DNA from: Argyresthia goedartella
Taxonomy: Eukaryota; Arthropoda; Insecta; Lepidoptera; Argyresthiidae
Length of the DNA stretch: 64,000 bases
Assembly (NCBI GenBank): GCA_949825045.1
Contig: OX463827.1
Coordinates: 6,532,501-6,596,500 of the forward strand
Reading direction: 5' to 3'
Under the pieces are notes generated by a model that saw only the letters and a list, made by a program, of their open reading frames with translations, did not search any database and was not told the DNA's origin. A program made the position numbers and the translations under genes. Of the stretch, positions 1 through 12,400 are shown one piece after another; the stretch's first letter is position 1; each line of letters starts with the position of its first letter.

Positions 1-1569
1 CGGGGCTATCCGACTGTGAGGCTATCTTGTATACTAGTGGCATCTATGAATGGATATTCAAAGTAAGTCTTCCTAAAATAAAGTTAGATGGCATTGTTTA
101 TGCGTCAACTGTTTGATTGCCGACGCCATTTTTGAAACCGCCATATTTTGACACTTGTTTACAAAAGAACTCCTCGTTTTTACACCAAATTAAATGTGAT
201 AAAGTGTTTTTTTGGCGTTTGTGAAGTGCAGTGAATAATTAATAAAAAGTAAGATATATCTATCGAGTTTTCTTCACTTTAATCTGCGTTTCATGCCGTT
301 ATCGAGATAGTTATAATAGCCCAAGAAGTTGTTGTCGACGGGTTATTCCGACTAACTTAGAGTCGATAGATTTTGTATGTAGTTGAAAAACGCTAGTGAT
401 GTTCAATATGTCGATATTTTTTGTTCCCAATATTATGGTTGTAATGTTTGTTCTTGCAGTATTTTTTTATGATGGAAAGAATAAAGTAAGTATGATAATT
501 GTAAATAAAAAAACATGAAAATATACAATTAGGGCACGACACTATATATTGGCAAATTTTATTTTATTATAACTTATTACTTGTTACTCTCCTGTTAACA
601 TCTCCTCAATAATTTTAACGGGTGTTTATATTATACATTTCATAGAAAACGATCAAAAATACTTCAACATTAGTAATTACAAACTCAAATTTTGTCTACA
701 TTGTTGCAGATGGTCCAAAACTACAAAATAAAAACCTCATACAAGGCTATCAAAGATGTACGCAATAAATTTATTCATGATAAAAAATATACACGTCGTA
801 TAAAACCTATTCATCTTGGATTGACATACCTACCTATACTTATAATAAATTATGTAATATTTGGTCAATCTGGCAGCTGAAAACATAATCAGTCGCCAGG
901 TTTATCAGATATTGCGATAGAAATTCTTAGATGTCAGAATAACGTTATACTGAAATCTAAGAATTTCTATCGCTTACGAAAAATATACCTATCAGAACAT
1001 CGCATAAACAAGTCACATTCAAAGACAGCTCGTATCAAATAATCGTACTGCGTTTGGTCTATGTTTCTTCTGATTTTTCTTATCTATACGTAAATTCATT
1101 TACTTTAAAGTATTTTCTTAATATCGATTTTATTAATGGCTACGTGTCCCAGCCCTACTGTCTATGAAGAGTATTCAGAATTACCAACCAAAACCACCAA
1201 AATGGTTTAACTGAATTTAAAGCAAAACCAATCTTGCTACCGAACAACAAAGCTCAAATTTGCATAAAAGTTGAGGCAATCTTGTCTGGCTATTGGTTTC
1301 AAATTAATTTTCGACAGTTAACACATGAAAATTGCCGATAGTCGACTTTACCCCACCGCGGGGCTAATCCGACTATTTCCATTTTGACACAGAAAATATG
1401 GTATTGTCTTTTATTGAGTGGGTATTAATTATTAAGTATACATTAAAAATAATCGCAAAAAAAATATATTATCATATGAAACCGTCAAGTTTTCTATTTC
1501 GCAATTGCCGGCAAGAGGGCTGATGGTTAAACTTTTAGGCTGTCTTTTTTTTAGTCAGAATAGCCCCGG
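1..1569. repeat. Four dispersed copies of a GGGCTAttCCGACTA-type motif
   Basis: A motif close to CGGGGCTATTCCGACTA occurs at 1-15, 339-355 and 1359-1373 in direct orientation and at 1552-1569 inverted. The first and last copies face each other like the ends of a 1.57-kb element, but the window starts at the first copy, so no flank or target duplication can be checked. No ORF of note lies between them. This could be the remains of a DNA transposon with subterminal repeats. Confidence 0.3.
914..973. repeat. Inverted repeat, 18-bp arms
   Basis: GCGATAGAAATTCTTAGA at 914-931 is perfectly inverted at 956-973 across a 24-base loop. It is isolated and not associated with a coding sequence. Confidence 0.75.
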
Positions 1570-1890
1570 AAGACCTTACTGAAACTCTTTTTCAATATTT
1601 TGATGTACGGCCTTGAATGTAGTCTTACCTAAGAGTTAACATTTTATTATTAAAAATTAAAAAGGCATACTCGCTCAAAAGACTGTCGTTTTACGTGTTT
1701 CCGTGTAACAATGGTATGAAACTATTAAGAACTTATGTACCTAAGCAATAGAATTCAACAGGCAGAAGTCAACGGCGTTAAATCTGATGGAGCGGGAGTA
1801 AAAGTTGGCGTTCCACAAGGTTCCATATTAGGCCCTTTCTTATTCCTGGTATATATTAACGATCTGCCTTTTATGGTGGAGAAATTGACT

Positions 1891-1926
1891 AACATAGTGT
1901 TGTTTGCTAACATAGTGTTGTTTGCT
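1891..1926 (+). repeat. 18-bp tandem duplication in the RT palm region
   Basis: The 18-mer AACATAGTGTTGTTTGCT occurs twice back to back, directly before the GATGAT that encodes the two catalytic aspartates. It inserts six in-frame residues into the LINE RT fragment. Confidence 0.85.
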
Positions 1927-2273
1927 GATGATACTTCACTCGTCTTCAAAATTGAAAGACAAAAAGAAGATTTTGATGATGTTCATGGAGTATTGTCTTT
2001 AACCTTGAATTGGTTCACAGTTAATAATTTATAGTTAAATGCTGGTAAAACCAAATATATCAAATTCTCACTTCCGAATGCCAGGCAAGTTGAGATCAGT
2101 TTAGTGCAGCATCACTTTAGAATTAGTAAATGACACGAAGTTTCTTGGAATAACCATTGATAGCAAATTGCAGTGGGGACCCCACATAGATAAATTAGCT
2201 GGTAAATTAAGTTCTGGGACTTACGCTGTTAGGACTATTAGACAAAACACGGATGTGGCTACATCTGGGCTTA

Positions 2274-2327
2274 CACTATGAAAGTAACTAAAATATACAA
2301 TAGTATATTTTAGTTACTTTCATAGTG
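2274..2327. repeat. Perfect 54-bp palindrome inside the LINE
   Basis: The 25-base arms 2274-2298 and 2303-2327 are exact reverse complements separated by AATA. The right arm fits the LINE reading frame (VYFSYFHSV), so the left arm is an inverted copy that replaced native sequence. Confidence 0.9.
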
Positions 2328-3036
2328 TCATGTCCTATGGTATCTTGTTGTGTGGGAAAGCAGCGGATATTTAAACTGTTTTTATTTTACAGAAAAGAGC
2401 TCTTCAAGCTGTTTCTAATTTAAAACGCACAGACTCCTTAGAAGCTTTTTAAAGAAATTGACATATTAACTACAGCTAGTCAATTTATTTTCGAAAATAT
2501 AATGTATGTACGTAAGAACCTTACAACATTCTCCAAACATAGCGAAAGCTGTATTGTTAACCTAAGAAATAATCACCGATAACTTACGCCCCGGTTGAGA
2601 CTCGTGAAGGTAAGCATTTCTTTCAAGGGCCAATGCATTCTCTACTACAACAAGATACCTCTGGAGATATTGAAATTGTCATTTAAGCAATTTAAAAACC
2701 ATGTTAAAGCGACTTTGTCGAAAAAGGGATATTACAATGTTCAAGATTACTTCAATGACGGGACTGTATGGGGTTAATCTGGCTCAACACAGACCTTGCT
2801 GTTAATAATTTTGTAATTATTTATTCCTGCTTATTAATTATGATAATGATATTATAATATTTGTATAAGTTAAGCACAAGCAATATTCAAAAGAGATCTA
2901 AAAATCAATCTGTGGGAGTTTCTACGCCCTTCTTCTCCTACAGTGGTCCAATGTAGAGAAGTGGCACAAAATGACGACTGCTAAGTATATGTAAATATCT
3001 ACGATAAAAAATAATTTGGAATTTGAATTTGAATTT

Positions 3037-3090
3037 GGAACCCTTCGGTGCAGGTCCGACTTTGTACTCGCACTTGACCCGTTTTATTCT
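3037..3090 (-). repeat. Fragment of the lepidopteran 'GGTTCCGTACC' retroposon family
   Basis: The stretch GGAACCCTTCGGTGCAGGTC followed by a GACTTG..CTCGCACTTGACC block is the reverse of the 5' block seen complete at 32194 and 51196. It directly abuts the LINE tail at 3037. Confidence 0.55.
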
Positions 3091-4757
3091 TTTTTATGGG
3101 TTCTAGAAGTTCCTTCAAGCTAGAAATGTTTGTCTCAAGTCTTTTTAACCGTTGAGGGAATCTTAACTTTTCTTTTAGATGTATCTTCAGTTTATTGAAC
3201 TTTTAACTGTTTGAATAGCCACGGATCTGCGATTTACAACACTTTTTTTTTGCTAGCGGCTCGTTTTTGTTTGTGTAGAGCTGTTTGTAAATTACTCAGG
3301 ACCGAAAATCCGCTTCTCTTTTGCCTAAAACAAAATAAAAAGTGTAAATAATGAAAAGGAGGAACATAAAAAATTTGATTATTTACACATTTCTAACTAA
3401 ATTCGTCTGAATTCTACCAAATACCAAAGACCTGATTTAAACACACTCTTTGATATTTTTGTTTATATTTATATAAGTGTGCTAAATAAATAAAAAAACT
3501 GTGTCTCACGTGAGCAAACATTAGATTTATTGAATTTTTAATATTAACTTTGTCAACGTTGTCATTAAACTAAAAAGTGTTATTTATGTGTAGTGGAAAT
3601 AACAGAAAGAGGCAAATTGACCTTGTGCTCGCGTTCATAGAGACCGATAGACGGTTCATTTCCCCTTTCGTTAAATATATACCTTCTGCCATAACAATAA
3701 AGTTGAACTCTAGTACCTAAAGTACTACTTTACATGCTACTTCCATTAAACCAAAACAACAAAATTGTGTTTTGTTTGTTATTGACAGGTCTTGTTCTTC
3801 AATTTCGTAACAGACCAATCACCATCAAAATAACATCCCTGCTAATCCTACATACATATTTTTTTAACTGGCGACTGGCATGAAAAAATTAATAATCTTG
3901 TCAACGACGTCTAATGACAATTCCCGAATTTAATATCATTCCACATAACTTTTCCCTTCGCCATAAAGTGGGTTGCAATGGAACCAGTGTTGCTAATTTT
4001 AAAAACTTGTGTTACCCAACAGTTAGGGGAACTCTTTATTAATCTGTGTTAGGGGACAAAATATCTTAACAGTGACTGAAATAGAATACCTACCCCAAAT
4101 CATCACCGTATGAAGTCTATCTATAGTAAAACCAAGTAGGTATTTAAACGAATGAAAGCAATATTGACAGCCATGTAAATTTTTGTAAGTTCTTCAGTAG
4201 TAACTAAATGCAACAAAAAGGGGCGATTATGTGTTGGAATAGTGCCTAGCCCATATCAAAAGGGTCTGAAGATTGTCCCTTTTGGAACGATCTGGCATTA
4301 ATACTCGAATTTTGATTAACTTTTAAGTTTTGAAAGCGGGCAATCATGTTCTGAGTCTGTTAACCGGATATTGCTTTTCCCCATTTTTTACCGTTGTGCA
4401 CTAAAGTTACTACTGTACTAACCGGGTGACCTAAGGTGGCACCTGGCTTGATTCTCGGCTATTCGATACTTGCAGTCGCCCAGCAAGACCAGTAGCGATA
4501 GCATCACAATCCCGAAGCAATCATGCCAGCGTTATTTGTTATGGTAAAATAACGATAATTATTTATTAATATTAAATCTTGATCCCAGAATCGTAATAAA
4601 TTTGCGACATTAAACTTTACTTAATAAAACGCTAAATTGACGTTGTGCGTTGTGTGTCAGTCAGACAACGCACAACCTTAACTTAGTATCCAAATGTACC
4701 TATTCATGTAATGTATGCATTAGGTAACTATGTACGTAACTATTTGAATTATATATA
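3091..4757. other. No gene seen
   Basis: AT-rich sequence with no ORF, splice-bounded exon or RNA gene that I can support. A short stretch at about 4430-4465 (GTGGCACCTGGCTTGAT) resembles the repeat family at 13207-13303. Confidence 0.5.
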
Positions 4758-5794
4758 CCGTCGAATGGGGCGACTATGTGCCTTCCAGGTGAGAATGTGC
4801 AATGTGGGTGCTGGGCCACCAAACATGGATTTATGCCAATGTCTAAGATTATTTTTTATTCTAATTAAAAGTAAACGATTCTTTACTTTATTGGCAATTA
4901 ATGGTAGCATTTAATAAACACTTATTGGCAACACTGTTATGTCAAATGGTTGTGGAAAATTATGCTCTCAGTTCGTTTTTTCGTTTGTTGCGGAAAATTT
5001 TGAGTGTGAGAAAGAAACTATTTCTGATGTCATATTTAAGGTATGTTGGGTCTACAGTACTATTAGTTATTGTCATTATCCATTTATAATCATTCCAATA
5101 TCTCTTTCTTGAAATAAATAAAAATAATTTTTCAAAAAGTTCATACTAGGCGGGTGACATTGTGCCAACTTGTGGTCTTACTGGGTTGCTATGTTGCAAA
5201 GCTGATCTTCTACTATAATATAATATTAATATTCAAACTGTATTCAGTGAACATGAGGAGCGTGCTTTTATTTCAAAATCAGGCAAAAATCAGGAAACTT
5301 CTGGAAATGGCCTAATAAAAGCGATATAGTTTGGTACAAAGAGTCCAGCATCATTCAAATTATAAAGGAGCCAATACAAATATCTAAAAGGGGTCTTTTT
5401 CGAATTGCTGAATTGATGGAAATAGATTGAATATTTTCTACTACGAACAATTTTTTTTTGTATGGCAACTCCATTGTTTTTGTTTTTATTATATTGTCTA
5501 TGGCATATACTCTAATAGTGTTAGGGTGTCTTTGTGCCAATCCTAAAGATGTACGATCTAAAGATGGAAATGTAACGTGGCACATTTTCCCCCCGACCCA
5601 TAGGGTGAGAATGTGCCACCGATATATTTTTTCCCCTTCTAAATGTCTACACATATTCGATTATTGATCTCAAATATTGATGAATAAATAAATGGTGAAT
5701 ACATGTGTATTTTTTTTATGAAGAAAAAACTTGTACTTTTCTTGCTAGGGCTGAGAAACCTCAAAATGTGGCACATAGTCACCCCATTCGACGG
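4758..5794. mobile_element. Nonautonomous DNA transposon with 27-bp class TIRs
   Basis: CCGTCGAATGGGGCGACTAT starts at 4758 and its inverted counterpart ends at 5794 (ATAGTCACCCCATTCGACGG), with GTGCC also paired at the inner edge. TATATA lies on both flanks, compatible with a TA-rich target duplication. Inside, the subterminal motif GGGTGAxxxTGTGCCA recurs near 4790, 5155, 5523 and 5605. No transposase is present; the short ORFs inside look incidental. The superfamily is not determined. Confidence 0.7.
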
Positions 5795-5850
5795 TATATA
5801 AATATATAATTTTATAAATATATTTTTAAATGCAAATCAAATGTTGTTTT

Positions 5851-5913
5851 GTACACTATACTGTGCACAAAGGTCATTCGAGCCAGGTACCAACTTAGCT
5901 CGTCCGAGTAGTC
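5851..5913 (-). repeat. Dispersed repeat 'F', copy 1
   Basis: The reverse complement reads CTCGGACGAGCTAAGTTGGT, then ACCTGGCTCGAATGAC, and matches the block at 13207-13303 and the inverted block at 14949-15046. Confidence 0.55.
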
Positions 5914-6148
5914 TAAGAATAATAAGGAATGCCTTTAGTTATTGTTCTTAGTGAGTAGTGTACTACACAAGTTCGCACGATCGTAGGACAAGAAAGCGTC
6001 GTCGTCAAATATCGTCTAAAATGTAGGGAAGGACTTTTTAGAAAGCCGGCCGTTTAAGATTATTTTGCTGATTTTTCTATGGTAAATGGAGAGTTGGAGA
6101 ATAAAAACGGCCGAGATGGTCGGTCGCGGCACAGAGTACTATTATATG

Positions 6149-6213
6149 GTCGCGGCCGACACGATGTGGTAGGCAAGCTTCGACTACGACAATATCGTGT
6201 CGGAGTCGGCGAC
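6149..6213. repeat. GC-rich inverted repeat 5' of CPTP
   Basis: GTCGCGGCCGACACGAT (6149-6165) pairs imperfectly with ATCGTGTCGGAGTCGGCGAC (6194-6213). Related GGCCG blocks at 6045-6130 suggest a small foldback element just upstream of the CPTP start. It could form part of the 5' leader or promoter, but nothing proves that. Confidence 0.45.
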
Positions 6214-6379
6214 TAAAATGGCCTATTCACAGACAAAACATTGATTACTTTCATTCATTTTGACATTTTCATTAATTTCTTTTGTCAATTTCAATTTGTC
6301 ATTTGGGAGTTTGTGTTTGTTGTGTCTATTTTGTAGATCATTTTTTATATTTTTTATAACAGAAAACATATGTAAAGAA

Positions 6380-6498
6380 ATGTCTAATGAAAATACCTTA
6401 GACTTAAACTATGTGCAACAAAGCTTCCAGAGAAGCTTAAAAGAAGAGGACGATGTTGTAATCGAAGCTTACATCGATGGATACAACGAACTAGTAAA
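6380..6498 (+). CDS. CPTP: CPTP exon 1 (residues 1-40)
   Basis: Encodes MSNENTLDLNYVQQSF through YNELV plus two bases of the next codon. The donor at 6499 is gtatga. Confidence 0.88.
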
Positions 6499-9400
6499 GT
6501 ATGAACAAATTGATTGTTGTGCTCGTAATTTATTTATTTCATACAAGATCTAATTCACATGTACACAGGGAGAATTAAATATTCCACTCTACAGGTTCCT
6601 GAACCTCATCGGCACAGTGTTTTCCTTTGTGAGTAGTGATGTGAAAAGTAAGATCAAAGTGATGGAAAAGCATCAGGAAGCCGAAAATGCTGTTTATTAC
6701 GAATCATTCAAGAAAATGATGAAGTATGAGAAAGAGACAAGCTTACATGAGAAAAGCGGGTTCGTTTCCGGGTCCAGGACTATGCTGCGCCTACATAGGG
6801 GCTTAGGTAAGTAAAGTATATGAAATATTCTTCTTGTTATTCTTTATAATACTTTTGCGTCGGTTTTTGCATCATTCTCCCTTTATTTAATCATAATAAG
6901 GTGTGCAATGGATAGCTAGCAATCACTTTTCATAATAAAATGCTTTATTTTTGCGAGGAAATCAGTAGTATTTTTTATAATAAATTATAAAAAATTCTGC
7001 AAAGGAAACATAAAAATTGACGTACCAAAATGTCAATAGTACCATACACTGGCAAAATTATGAAATATTGTCAATATTATTGTCATTATTCACCCATACA
7101 CATACATGTGTATGGGTGAAAAATACCAAAATGGCGCAATATTCTATGACATCATTCCATTTCTATCCTAGCTATGCAAGGGTGCTCCCTATAGGCCACT
7201 TTCTGTCCAAAAACTAGAGGTAAGTTTGTTAGGTCTAGGTCTGCATATTTCAAAGTTAATTGGCTATAAAAGTATGGAAGCGGCTTATTAATAAAATAAA
7301 TAAATAATAACCCTGGGATTCCGGGATTGTAAATATATCTGGAAGCATATTTACTAAAAGTTAATAGTTAATAAAATGATCAATATGGACCGTAGACTTG
7401 GGGACTAGCTATTTTCCGCAGCCTTGGTTTTCAGGTAGCCTTCGCCGACCAGCCTTGGCCGCTGCATCTCACTCTGTGCGCAGCAGTGCAAGGTCGCCTT
7501 CGCCCCTCCATGCCTACGGCTCATCTAGAGTTTAGCCACAAGACTGCCTAGGAAGGACTGACTAGGAAGTAGGGTGTTGCGATTCAGATTCTCTATCAGT
7601 TTTGTGAAACTACTGAATAGGCCATGTCTCAAAGTTGTAAAACATCCTCTTCCTCCTCAAAACGCCATGGTAGTCACACATATCAGACAAGAATACGTAA
7701 AAACAATCTCAACTATAAGAGCAACAAATGAGGACTGACTCTATTATACGTTTGGCTGGACTGACTGTAGTCTCTAATAAATGTCAATTCAAATCAATTT
7801 TTGGTTCGATGGCTTCTACTGTGGACCGCTACAGTAATTCCGCCAATATCACGTATTGAAGATGACACGAAGGGGATCACATTGTACAGTTATCGGTGAT
7901 TCTTCCTTTGAGTAGAGATCTTTCTATAACAAAAGAACTGGACAAACAACAATTCGGAAAGCACAAATTAATATATAATTTTAATGTTCAGTGATTACAT
8001 ATTAAGGGAGTTAGACATAAAAAGAAGACATACATAAATAAAATAATAATTCTACATCTAAATGTCTAATAAATGTCTGTGGACTGACTATTTGACATTT
8101 GTCATTTTTGATATTTATAAGATGGCGGCAGCGTTGTTAAAACACCAAATTCAAGGTATTATTCAAGAAAAGGTTTATTTATATCATTTACTGTCTATAC
8201 TTAATATAAATAACATGAAAAAAAGGGGAAAACCAAATAAAATATGTTTTTTGAATAAGTTATAATTCGATACAAAATATGTGGCTGTATGAACTCGGCG
8301 ACTGACAGCCAGTATAAAAAAGTTCTAAAATCTGGCAAAAATTTCCGATTTTTAATAATAATTTCTAAAAACATCTGAAATGCATGTTGAAAGTTTGCAT
8401 AATTACTTCTTATAGAGACATAAAAAAGTCACGAAGTCCCAAATCGACGGTCCATATTTTAAATATATTTGCCGATCCCGGAACACTAAATCGCGGGATT
8501 TTTGCAATAAAAAGTGCATTCCGTAATAGCCAACACCTCAACTTATTATCGGATAATCGGGCGCTTATTTACCTAAAGTTGACGAGTAGACATAACATGG
8601 AGCGGTTAAAACTTTCTTTCGGGACTTCCGAAGAATTCCCGGTAAAGCCGGAATTTTCTAGTATGTTTTTAGTTTTTTGCCGAAATCTTATTTCAAGACG
8701 AAACCTAAGACACTTTTATTCTTACGTGTTTTTTACTGTAGTGGATATTTTCAGAGAAAAAAAAACAGATATTTTTATATTGATATTTTTTTGCCGAAAT
8801 CCTATTTCTCGACAAAATATAAGACACTTTTTTAATGTGACTGATACATAATGCCTAATTATGTACAATTACATACACTAGTTTATCTACACACATATCA
8901 TAAGCTCTCTTTGATGTGTTCAGGAACCGCATGTTTGACCGGCATTGTGGCATTGAGTTGTTTAGCTTGTTCTGTAGTACCAACTTCACAGACAAATTAG
9001 GGGCGGCACGCAGGCGGGCGTCGGCGTTCGAAATTTGAATGTCATAATATGTATGTAGAAAATATACACATTATGGTCATAATGTTCAATATTCAGATAA
9101 GAATTGAGTTTTTACAAAGTAGTTTAACATTATGCTGATCGTAACATGCGGTTTTTGGACGCAGTAAAGCGGGTTTATGCTACGGGTGTCGATAAAATAT
9201 AAAATAACCCTCAATAATTCTAAAAATAAGAGACTACGGTATATAATATGCTGAAGAATAGAATATATTTTAATGTTTGATCAACAATGATAAATCCATT
9301 CACCTATTGCCTCATGGTTTTTCATTAACCAGGAAGTATTTTGTTTATTAATTGCAGGATAGAAGGTATGTTGATTTTTTAGTGATATAGAAAGACAGTC

Positions 9401-12400
9401 AAATTCAAGAACGCCCATTTAATTTACTTTATTTTCCATGATAACTGAAACAATCACAAATCTTTCCAGATTTCATAAGACTGTTCTTAAAATGTCTCAG
9501 CGAGTCTGATGAGAATGTAAACACGTGCACAGTGTGTCAAAACTCCTACAACGAGACGTTAGCGGAGTTTCACCCATGGTACATACGTAAAGCTGCTACT
9601 TTAGCCATGCATGCACTGCCAACGAGACCAGACCTATTAAGAAAGGTAAGCCTTTATTATATGACCTAGTCGGCCTCGCAACCCGTTTTAGGCATGGTCT
9701 TAGGTCAGAAAGATGTTTGTCCATCATTTTAGAGGCACCTATTTAAAGATTGTCATGGTGCGTGTGAACTGTCATGAACATTATGTACTCAGAAATAAGA
9801 GACATGTTTTAACAAAAAACAATATTTTATGGATCTGTCACGCCATTAGCGTCTTGCGTGGCTTGAAAAATTTAAAAATGATTTCTGCTACTGGCTGTTA
9901 GACACATTGTTAGGCATAATACGCATCGCGCCTCGGTTTAACGAAACTCTTTGCTACATAACTCGGTCCACGCATAGACAGCATAAAGTTCGCTGCCAGT
10001 ATCAAAGCAATCTAGTGAAGTAGGCTGAACTTCCCAAAGCAAAATATGCGATTATATGGCTGTTGCTTTGAATTTTAACCAATTATCTATTTAACTAAAC
10101 CAACTTCCAGGACTGATTAGAATAAATCGAAATAGAGTTTATTTTTTATATATATATATATATATATTGACGACCTCTGTGGCGCTGCGGTTGTTGCTCC
10201 CGCATGCGAGAGGTCCCGGGTTCGATCCCCGGCTGGGGATAGAAAACAACATGTCTTGGATGTTTATATGTGTGTGATTTCGCTGTTTCTGGTTCCCAAG
10301 TCATAGGGTATTCGAATGTGGGGCCAGAACCAATTTATGTGCCTGTATATAAATGTTTATGTTATGTTATGTTTATATACAGGGTTATCTTTGGACCCCT
10401 AGCCACATTTTTTCACGTCATAGTATTGCAGGAGTACAATCAAATTATGAAATAAAAAATGATATTCCTTTTTTTATTTTTTCGCCAATTTTTCCTTACA
10501 CAATTAATTAATATTATGTTCACTTACTCGTTTGGTCACCGAGCGCAACGCCCATTATTATTATCCTCGGACGCTCGCGGCTCGCGGCGCGTTGTGCACA
10601 AAGGTGACCGAACGCGCTTAGAAATTTAGGATTTACAACGTGGCGGAAAATGCTGATTTACAAAAGGAGAAGTTATTTTTTTAGCAATTTTTCATTTTTT
10701 TCTCTCCATAAATTATATGTTATATTTATATTATGGTCCTCCTATGATACTCCTAGAGTCCAAAAATAACCATGTACAGTGGTGGTCACATAATTAAAGA
10801 CACCCCGTTATTTAATAATTGTTTTATTTCCAGACTATTGTCCAATATAAATGTCGAATAATATAAAATGTCAAAAGATAAAATAGATTAATAATAACAT
10901 TGATTCACACACAATTTGAATAATTTAACCAACAAATGTCCAATATATGAATGTAGAAAAATGACAAAAAATGTCAAAGATAAAATAGTTTAAAATAATT
11001 ACATTGTTTCCAATTCAATAATAAAATTAATTAATATCATTTAAAAAACATAATTTAAAATAATTTTACTAACACATTAATCATCATAAAACTGTGGATG
11101 AGGGTCGGTGCAGGAGCCTCCATTCGCGGTGCAGGGGGCTGGATTGCCATGAGCGAGCAGCCTCCAGCAGCTGGTTGGTGGAGTGCGCTATGTGGGTCCG
11201 CGCGGTGGCCGTGCCCAGCCGCCGCAGCTCCGCCCAGCCCGGCGCGCGCCCCTCCGCGAACATGCCGCTTGAGCTGCACCAGCGCGGCAGGCGGAACAGT
11301 GCGCGCCATGAGTTGTTGTACTGCACGCGCATCTGCTCCATGCTCTTCTTTGTGTACACCGCCCACAGCTCCACAGTGTACACGGACGTGCAGTACGACA
11401 GGAAGAGCTGCCTCTTCACCTCCGGGCTGCAGCGCGCAAAGCGCCGCGCCAGCATGTTGGCTCGCACCAGTATAGCCCGTCGCTGCCTCGCGATGTCCAG
11501 TCTGTCGTCTAGATCCGCAGTGATGACGTGGCCCAGATATTTAACCTCCTCGACGAACTCGAGGTCTCTGCCGTTTAGTCGCACTGGCGGTATGAAGGCA
11601 GGTGTATTTGTCGATCGGAACATCATACACACAGACTTATCCGGGTTGTATGCCATGTTGTGTTGTGCTGCGTATTCCTCACAAACTGCAAGCATGTCTC
11701 TCATGCTGAAATGGATGGGCTGAGTAGAACCATGTCGTCTGCATAGCAGACATGGTTAGTTATGACGCCGTTCATGGAGCACCCAACATTGAGCTGGTTC
11801 AGTTTGTGAGACAGACCATCCATGTAGACGTTAAAAAGTATAGGTGACATGCTTCCGCCTTGTCTCACACCACACGCCAGCTTTGACGGATCCGATAGGG
11901 CCCCATTCCAACGAACGACGTTGCTCTGCTGACTATACCAGGTCTTCAGCACCTTGGTCACGTGACCCGGTACTCCCCGCTCTTGCAGTATCAGCCAGAG
12001 TCGGTCATGTGCCAGTCTGTCGAACGCCTTGCTCAAGTCAAGATAACAGGCGCACACAGATGTTTTTCTTGACTTATAGTATCCCGCGACTTGCTTCAAG
12101 GTGTAGATGGCGGTACTGGTGGATACGTTCTTCTTGAATCCCATCTGGTTGTCCGCAGTGCTGAGGTAAGGCACGGCCAGCTCATTAAGCACTTTCTCAA
12201 GCAGTCTGGCAATTATCGAGGCTAACGCAATCGGACGGTAGTTACTGCGACTGGAGATGTTTTTCTGCCTGTTCTTGCATATTGGTACAATAACCGCATC
12301 CGTCATTGCAATGGGCAGGTGAGCTGTACGCAAGATAGCTGTGAATAGGTGGCTCACTGCTACTATCATGGCCGGGCCCGCATTTTGTAAGTGCGCAATT

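Larger units (their letters stand above)
1735..3037 (+). pseudogene. Decayed non-LTR retrotransposon (LINE), reverse transcriptase to 3' tail
   Basis: A 99-residue open stretch at 1735-2034 carries the RT signature VPQGSILGPFLFLVYINDLP and an F-ADDTSL palm motif. Downstream, in all three frames and broken by stops, come the conserved LINE blocks: a thumb-type segment after 2040, TKFLGITID near 2140, and YFHSVMSYGI near 2310-2345. A C-terminal stretch at 2595-2777 ends in a stop. A TTTGAAT-type repeat tail at about 3014-3037 marks the 3' end. The order fits the Jockey/CR1 superfamily. The 5' part (endonuclease and early RT) is absent. The copy is inactive: frameshifts, stops, an 18-bp tandem duplication and an inverted duplication break it. 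Confidence 0.8.

Noticed and set aside
8384..8851. 155-codon plus-strand ORF as a host gene
   Set aside because: No recognisable domain; contains an internal direct repeat and lies in a CPTP intron.
10167..10245. tRNA gene
   Set aside because: A and B boxes are present, but no coherent cloverleaf or acceptor stem; the same head plus body recurs at 47862, so it is a SINE.
11094..11723. Plus-strand ORF of 209 codons
   Set aside because: It is the antisense shadow of the LINE reverse transcriptase on the minus strand; GC-rich coding DNA keeps the opposite frame open.
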